DNA from: Solen grandis
Taxonomy: Eukaryota > Mollusca > Bivalvia > Adapedonta > Solenidae
DNA: 64,000 bases
NCBI GenBank assembly: GCA_021229015.1
Contig: CM037787.1
Location: forward strand, 39,503,037-39,567,036
Direction of reading: 5' to 3'
The notes below the pieces were generated by a model. The model saw only the letters and a program-made list of their open reading frames with translations, was not told the origin of the DNA and searched no databases. A program made the translations under genes and the position numbers. Positions 59,105-64,000 of this stretch are shown here, in pieces (the stretch's first letter is position 1; every line of letters begins with the position of its first letter).

Positions 59105-59545
59105 TTGATTATATTGATATATTTTATACCGTATACTTGAATATATGTGATACCGTATTATGATATATATTGTGTATACCGTATTACTTATATATATTGT
59201 GATACCGTATTACTTGATAATATTGTTTCCGTATACTTGTTAATTGTTATACCGTATTACTGATAAATTGTGAACCGTATACTTGATATAATTGTGTATA
59301 CCGTATACTTGATATATATGTGTTATACCGTATTACTTGATATATATTGTGTATACCGTATTACTTGATATTATATTGTGAATACCGTATTACTTGATAT
59401 ATATTGTGTATACCGTATTACTTGATATATATTGTGTATACCGTATTACTTGATATATATTGTGAATACCGTATTACTTGATATATATTGTGTATACCGT
59501 ATTACCCCATATATCCCCACCCTATTGTGTATACCGTATTACCCC
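59105..59545. repeat. 28-bp tandem repeat, ~15 copies
   Basis: The unit 'taccgtattacttgatatat' + 'attgtgta' is regular on the right (59330-59510) and ragged with single-base losses on the left, which may reflect sequencing errors. Confidence 0.9.
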
Positions 59546-59723
59546 ATATAACCCAACCCCTTTTAATATAGGTGCCCCAATTTTGCAGAATAATCGTATT
59601 GCCATTCCAGGTTCTATGTTCACACAGGAATTCTATACACAGGCGTATGTAGAGTCCCTGGTTTACATAAATGTGTACACTTCTTGTACTAACACAAAAC
59701 TCCTTATCTTTATTTAATCCTTG

Positions 59724-60029
59724 TTTGTTTGTTTGGTTTTACGTCCCACCAACAGTATTTCAGTCATTTAGAGACAATGTGTCTTCCTGAGACAGATATA
59801 TTGCTGCCACATTGCAGTATGACGCCATCGACATGTGGCATGATACCACATCCAGACACATTATCCAGACGCCGGGCCAACCAATCCTGCAACTACACTT
59901 ATATGCTGATCGCTAAGCAAGGGAGCTATAACAGTACCAATTTTTACGACTTTGGTATGTGGCGGACGGGGATCGAACCAACAACCTCCCACTCCCGAGG
60001 CCCTCTAACCACTCGGCTGCAGGGGACAG
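59724..60029 (-). mobile_element. SINE family 2, full length, Leu/Ser-like tRNA head
   Basis: On the minus strand the head 'gcagccgagtggttagaggg' to 'ttggttcgatccccg' has good A and B boxes. It is followed by the family body and the tail 'aaaccaaacaaacaaac'. The 13-bp target duplication TATTTAATCCTTG is exact at 59711-59723 and 60030-60042, so the insertion is recent. Confidence 0.92.
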
Positions 60030-60152
60030 TATTTAATCCTTGAATGCTATAACAATATTTATCCTATACATTTGTTGAAGAGTTTATTAAGCAAGTAAGG
60101 GGAAGGGGCCATTTAATCAGAGGTTTGTTAATGAGGGACAATTGTAAAGACT

Positions 60153-60395
60153 CGGGGACTTTAAACGGGTCTACACAGTACATGTACCTCGGGGACGTTA
60201 AACGGGTCTACACGGTACATGTACCTCGTGGACGTTAAACGGGTGTACACGGTACATGTACCTCGGGGACATTAAACGGGTCTACACGGTACATGTACCT
60301 CGGGGACGTTAAACTGGTCTACACAGTACATGTACCTCGGGGACGTTAAACGGGTCTACACGGTACATGTACCTCGTGGACGTTAAATGGGTCTA
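60153..60395. repeat. 37-bp tandem repeat, ~6-7 copies
   Basis: The unit is ctcggggacgttaaacgggt + ctacacggtacatgtac. Copies differ at a few positions (cggggac/cgtggac, acggt/acagt). Confidence 0.92.
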
Positions 60396-60940
60396 CAAAG
60401 TATACTGTGCTATACTGAGTTATGAATATATTGATATTGTTTATGTTTTATACCATTGAATTTTATTTGTTACATTTTAGAATTGTGAGAGATGTTGACA
60501 TTTTACCAAATTGCTAGTTTTTTATTTTATATAATCAATTAAATATCTGTTTCTTTATATAAATTAGCTATGTACAAGGATTAGGGTTTTGCATATGTAT
60601 GGTATTTTTAATTTGATTTATGATATTCTTATATATGCTTTACGGAGATATTTTGTTTTAAAAAAAACAACAAAAAACATACTCAGAATATTTGTGTCTA
60701 ATTGAGTGCTAAAAAAGAAACAGATTTTTATACCAGTTCTAGAAGGTTGGGTAGAATTTACCTTTGTTATTATCTCTGTCCAATATAGGAATAACCGTAT
60801 TATAACTTTTTGAGACAACATACACAGTTTTTAATGGTCTTAAATTTCAAGGCGTCAGCCAATCAGAATCCAGAATTTTTTTCCAAGTGCAGTAAAATAT
60901 CTAATGACATGCTTAACTTCCAAGATGTACTTATGCTAGA
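60396..60940. other. AT-rich non-coding interval
   Basis: No supported gene or element. Confidence 0.4.
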
Positions 60941-61560
60941 CTGATGGGCACAAAATGGCATTTTTGGTCGCCTTTTGTCCGTCGTCCATCGTCAACAATT
61001 GCTTGTGAACACTCTGGAGGCCACACATGATATCTCAGTGAGTTTGAAATTGGGTTATTGGGGTCAAAAACTAGGTCAAATCTTAGAAAAACCTTGTGAA
61101 CACTCTAGAGGCCACAGTTTTGGCCCAATCTTCATGAAACTTGGTCAGGATGTTTGTCTACATGATATCTCGGTTGAGTTCGAAATATGGTCATGTGGTG
61201 GGGTCAAAAACTAGGTCAAATCTTAGAAAAACCTTGTGAACACTCTAGAGGCCACAGTTTTGAGCCCAATCTTTATGAAACTTGGTCAGGATGTTTGTCT
61301 ACATGATATCTCAGATGAGTTCGAAATTGGGTCATGTGGGGTCAAAAACTAGGTCACCAGGTAAAATCTTAGAAAAACCTTGTGAACACTCTAGAGGCCA
61401 CAGTTTTTGGCCCAATCTTCATGAAACTTGGTCAGGATGTTTGTCTACATGATATCTCAGATGAGTTCGAAATTGGGTCATGTGGGGTCAAAAAATATTG
61501 ATAATAATAAAACTATATTCGTAAATATCTAAATGATTAAATGATAAAAATGATATTTCA
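60941..61560 (+). mobile_element. Tandem-core element fragment with ~180-bp units
   Basis: The worn head 'cgccttttgtccgtcgtcca' and 'tcgtcaacaattgctt' matches the heads of copies A-C. It is followed by three units of 'gtcaaaaactaggtcaaatc', 'ttgtgaacactctagaggcc' and 'tcatgaaacttggtcagga'. No terminal hairpin was found. Confidence 0.6.
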
Positions 61561-61597
61561 TGGAGTGTCACTGAAACACCACCTCCCCTGTCTAATT

Positions 61598-62600
61598 ACA
61601 AGAGCACATTGTACTCAAGGTGAGCTATTGGGATCACCTGTTGTCTGTTGTCATCAATAGTCAACATTTTGCGTTAAAAGACATCTTCTCTGAACTGCTG
61701 GGTTGAAATTGATGAGTTTAGGTGACCCTTCACAAAAATTGGTAAAATAAATGTGATCCATGCAGAAATCTGGTTACTATGGCAACCAACAGGATTTTAA
61801 TTTTAAGACTTAAAAAAATATTCTCGAAAACCAGTGATCAGAATTAAATTTCATTTTGTGCAAATGGTCACCTCATGGCTGTCTACCATAAGTATGTGTC
61901 CCCCCCCCCCCAATATTTATATGTGGGAGACATATTGATTTTCAGAGTTGTCTGTCAGTCCTTCTGACATACTTTTTGTCCGGAGCATAATTCAAAAAGT
62001 ATAAAAGCTATTCACTTGAAACTTCATAGATGGATAGATCTCATGGTGGAGAAGTGCAGTGCACAAGAACCATAATGTTGCACATTTTATCTTAGGAGTT
62101 ATTGCCCTTTGTGAAATTTCAAACTTAATTTTTGTCATAAACATAACTCATGCACTATAAGGCATATAACCTTGAAACTTTATAGGTGGATAAATCTATT
62201 AGAAGAGAAGTGCAGTGCACAAGAATCATAACTCTGCACATCAATTTTTTGGAGTTATTGCCCATTGCCCGACATATAACATTGAAACTTCATAGGTGGA
62301 TAGACCTCATGGAGGAGAATTGCACAAGAACTTTAACTCAGCATATCATATTTTGGAATATTTGCCTTTTGTTTAATTTAATTCTGTGAGAAAGCGTTGT
62401 TTGGGGAGCATAATCTGTTCCAAACGGTTTCTTGTTGGAGTGAGAGGAAGTGTCACACACAAGGTCCATAACTCTGGGCGGAGCCTGATCAATATTGTCA
62501 GCAGTTTAACTAATACTGATGACATAATTCAAGAATCAGTGAATATTAAACAAATTAAAACAAATGGATTTTTGCCATGAAGTTGAATCAGCCATGAATT
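61598..62600 (+). repeat. Decayed tandem-core repeat sequences
   Basis: A worn head 'acattgtactcaaggtgagc' is followed by core text, then a poly-C patch (61900-61911). After it come three ~150-bp units ('gaaacttcataggtggatag', 'gaagtgcagtgcacaagaa', 'gagttattgccc'). The short open frames here are not genes. Confidence 0.55.
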
Positions 62601-62724
62601 AAATTACTTCAAACATCTGCAAATGTTTTGTACCCTTGTCACACAGGGCTTACCTGTTGTTTGTCATCCTAATGATTCTTTTGCATGTATTCGTTTTTCA
62701 AGTCACTGTTTGCAAATTAGTAGC

Positions 62725-63185
62725 AGTTGAAAAATCTGAAGCCACATAAAGATACAGGGCCAGACAACATAAAGCCTATAGTACTTAAGGAACTTGCTAG
62801 TGAGATAGCCCCCCATCTTAAAAATCATTTTTAATGTCTCAATGGCTACAAGAAAAATATCATTTGACTTGCAAACTGCATCTGTAACACCAGCATTTAA
62901 AAATGTCAAATATACATACCAGCAAATTATAGACCAATTTCCCTAACATGTATCTGCTGTAAAATCATGGAACATATAGTCACCAGTAATATAATGAAAC
63001 ATGCTGAGTCCATCAATATACTATACCCCCTTCAACATGGCTTTAGGAATAAACGTTCATGTGAAACACAACTACTTAAATGCATATATAGATGACCTGA
63101 CAAAAAGCTAGAAATGGGAAAATAAACAGACCTCATACTGGATTTTTGAAAAGTTTTTGATAGTGTCCCGCAGCTTACTACTCAG
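62725..63185 (+). pseudogene. LINE reverse transcriptase fragment (second CR1/jockey-like element)
   Basis: Across frames the + strand reads finger/palm text of a jockey/CR1-type reverse transcriptase: 'LKPHKDTGPDNIKPIVLKEL', 'EIAPHLK', 'ASVTPAF', 'FNMALGINVHVKHN' and a decayed motif A area near 'FEKFLIVS'. Several stops and frame changes show it is dead. Upstream endonuclease and downstream catalytic FADD regions are absent. At ~63183 it passes directly into the 35-bp array. Confidence 0.75.
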
Positions 63186-64000
63186 AGGAGAGACAAACAA
63201 TTGTATCAATATGGTATCAGATGAGAGACAAACAATTGTATCAATATGGTATTAGAGGAGAGACAAACAATTGTATCAATATGGTATCAGATGAGAGACA
63301 AACAATTGTATCAGTATGGTATCAGAGGAGAGACAAACAATTGTATCAGTATGGTATCAGAGGAGAGACAAACAATTGTATCAGTATGGTATCAGAGGAG
63401 AGACAAACAATTGTATCAATATGGTATCAGATGAGAGACAAACAATTGTATCAATATGGTATCAGATGAGAGACAAACAATTGTATCAATATGGTATCAG
63501 AGGAGAGACAAACAATTGTATCAATATGGTATCAGAGGAGAGACAAACAATTGTATCAGTATGGTATCAGAGGAGAGACAAACAATTGTATCAATATGGT
63601 ATCAGAGGAGAGACAAACAATTGTATCAATATGGTATCAGATGAGAGACAAACAATTGTATCAATATGGTATCAGATGAGAGACAAACAATTGTATCAAT
63701 ATGGTATCAGAGGAGAGACAAACAATTGTATCAATATGGTATCAGAGGAGAGACAAACAATTGTATCAATATGGTATCAGATGAGAGACAAACAATTGTA
63801 TCAATATGGTATCAGAGGAGAGACAAACAATTGTATCAATATGAGGAGAGACAAACAATTGTATCAATATGGTATCAGATGAGAGACAAACAATTGTATC
63901 AGTATGGTATCAGAGGAGAGACAAACAATTGTATCAATATGGTATCAGAGGAGAGACAAACAATTGTATCAGTATGGTATCAGAGGAGAGACAAACAATT
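63180..64000. repeat. 35-bp tandem array continuing beyond the window
   Basis: The unit is agaggagagacaaacaattg + tatcaatatggtatc, about 23 copies, with ag/at (gaggag/gatgag) and caat/cagt variants; one unit near 63841 is shortened. Open frames such as 'YGIRGETNN' repeats arise from it and cycle through three frames, because 35 is not a multiple of three. Confidence 0.95.

Noticed and set aside
63221..63882. 188-residue repetitive protein
   Set aside because: It is produced by the 35-bp array cycling through three frames; no start context or conserved domain.

Overview
The window looks like a repeat-rich intergenic and intronic stretch of a marine invertebrate genome, most likely a bivalve mollusc. 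The reasons are AT-rich sequence, several tRNA-derived SINEs of the kind seen in molluscs, 'agctcacctgag...' tandem-core elements ending in a hairpin plus CTCTTGT, and one terminal exon of a conserved animal gene. The bivalve assignment is inference; no rRNA or mitochondrial marker is present. Three 100-base N runs mark scaffold gaps.

The only confidently recognised host gene segment is the last coding exon of ATP synthase subunit O (OSCP, ATP5PO) on the + strand at 41842-41955. It has a polypyrimidine/AG acceptor in front and a stop, 3'UTR and ATTAAA signal behind. I could not find its upstream exons; the intron before it holds a 47-bp minisatellite and nested mobile elements. A 27-nt micro-exon candidate near 20.2 kb is speculative.

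Layout: 0-6 kb has two ~190-bp tandem arrays in opposite orientation, a SINE and a segmental direct repeat. 6-11.6 kb has a TTAA-flanked MITE, a 30-bp inverted-repeat element and an internally deleted Tc1/mariner element. 11.7-13.7 kb holds a decayed CR1/jockey-like LINE whose coding region contains seven near-identical 60-bp in-frame repeats. 13.7-24 kb is SINEs, MITEs and a tRNA-Thr-like unit inside an inverted-repeat element. 23.5-26.6 kb is minisatellite. 29.7-40.2 kb is a nest of Helitron/Helentron-like tandem-core elements, including two copies joined head to tail and a matryoshka of at least three levels. 40.2-41.5 kb is a 47-bp array, followed by the ATP5PO exon and by SINEs and MITEs up to 49 kb.

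The most striking structure is at 49737-56270: a 6.5-kb Mutator-like (MULE) DNA transposon with a perfect 9-bp target duplication and ~90-bp terminal inverted repeats built from a 12-mer. It carries a partial PHD-type zinc finger and hosts a nearly intact L1-like LINE (ORF1, endonuclease, reverse transcriptase, CCHC) broken by one shift in an 11-base homopolymer. From 56.5 kb on there are minisatellites, a 337-bp cytosine run, another SINE, further tandem-core elements, and a LINE fragment that dissolves into a 35-bp array running off the window end.

No operon or multi-gene pathway is present. The shared theme is layered transposition plus local tandem amplification, often of transposon-derived sequence.
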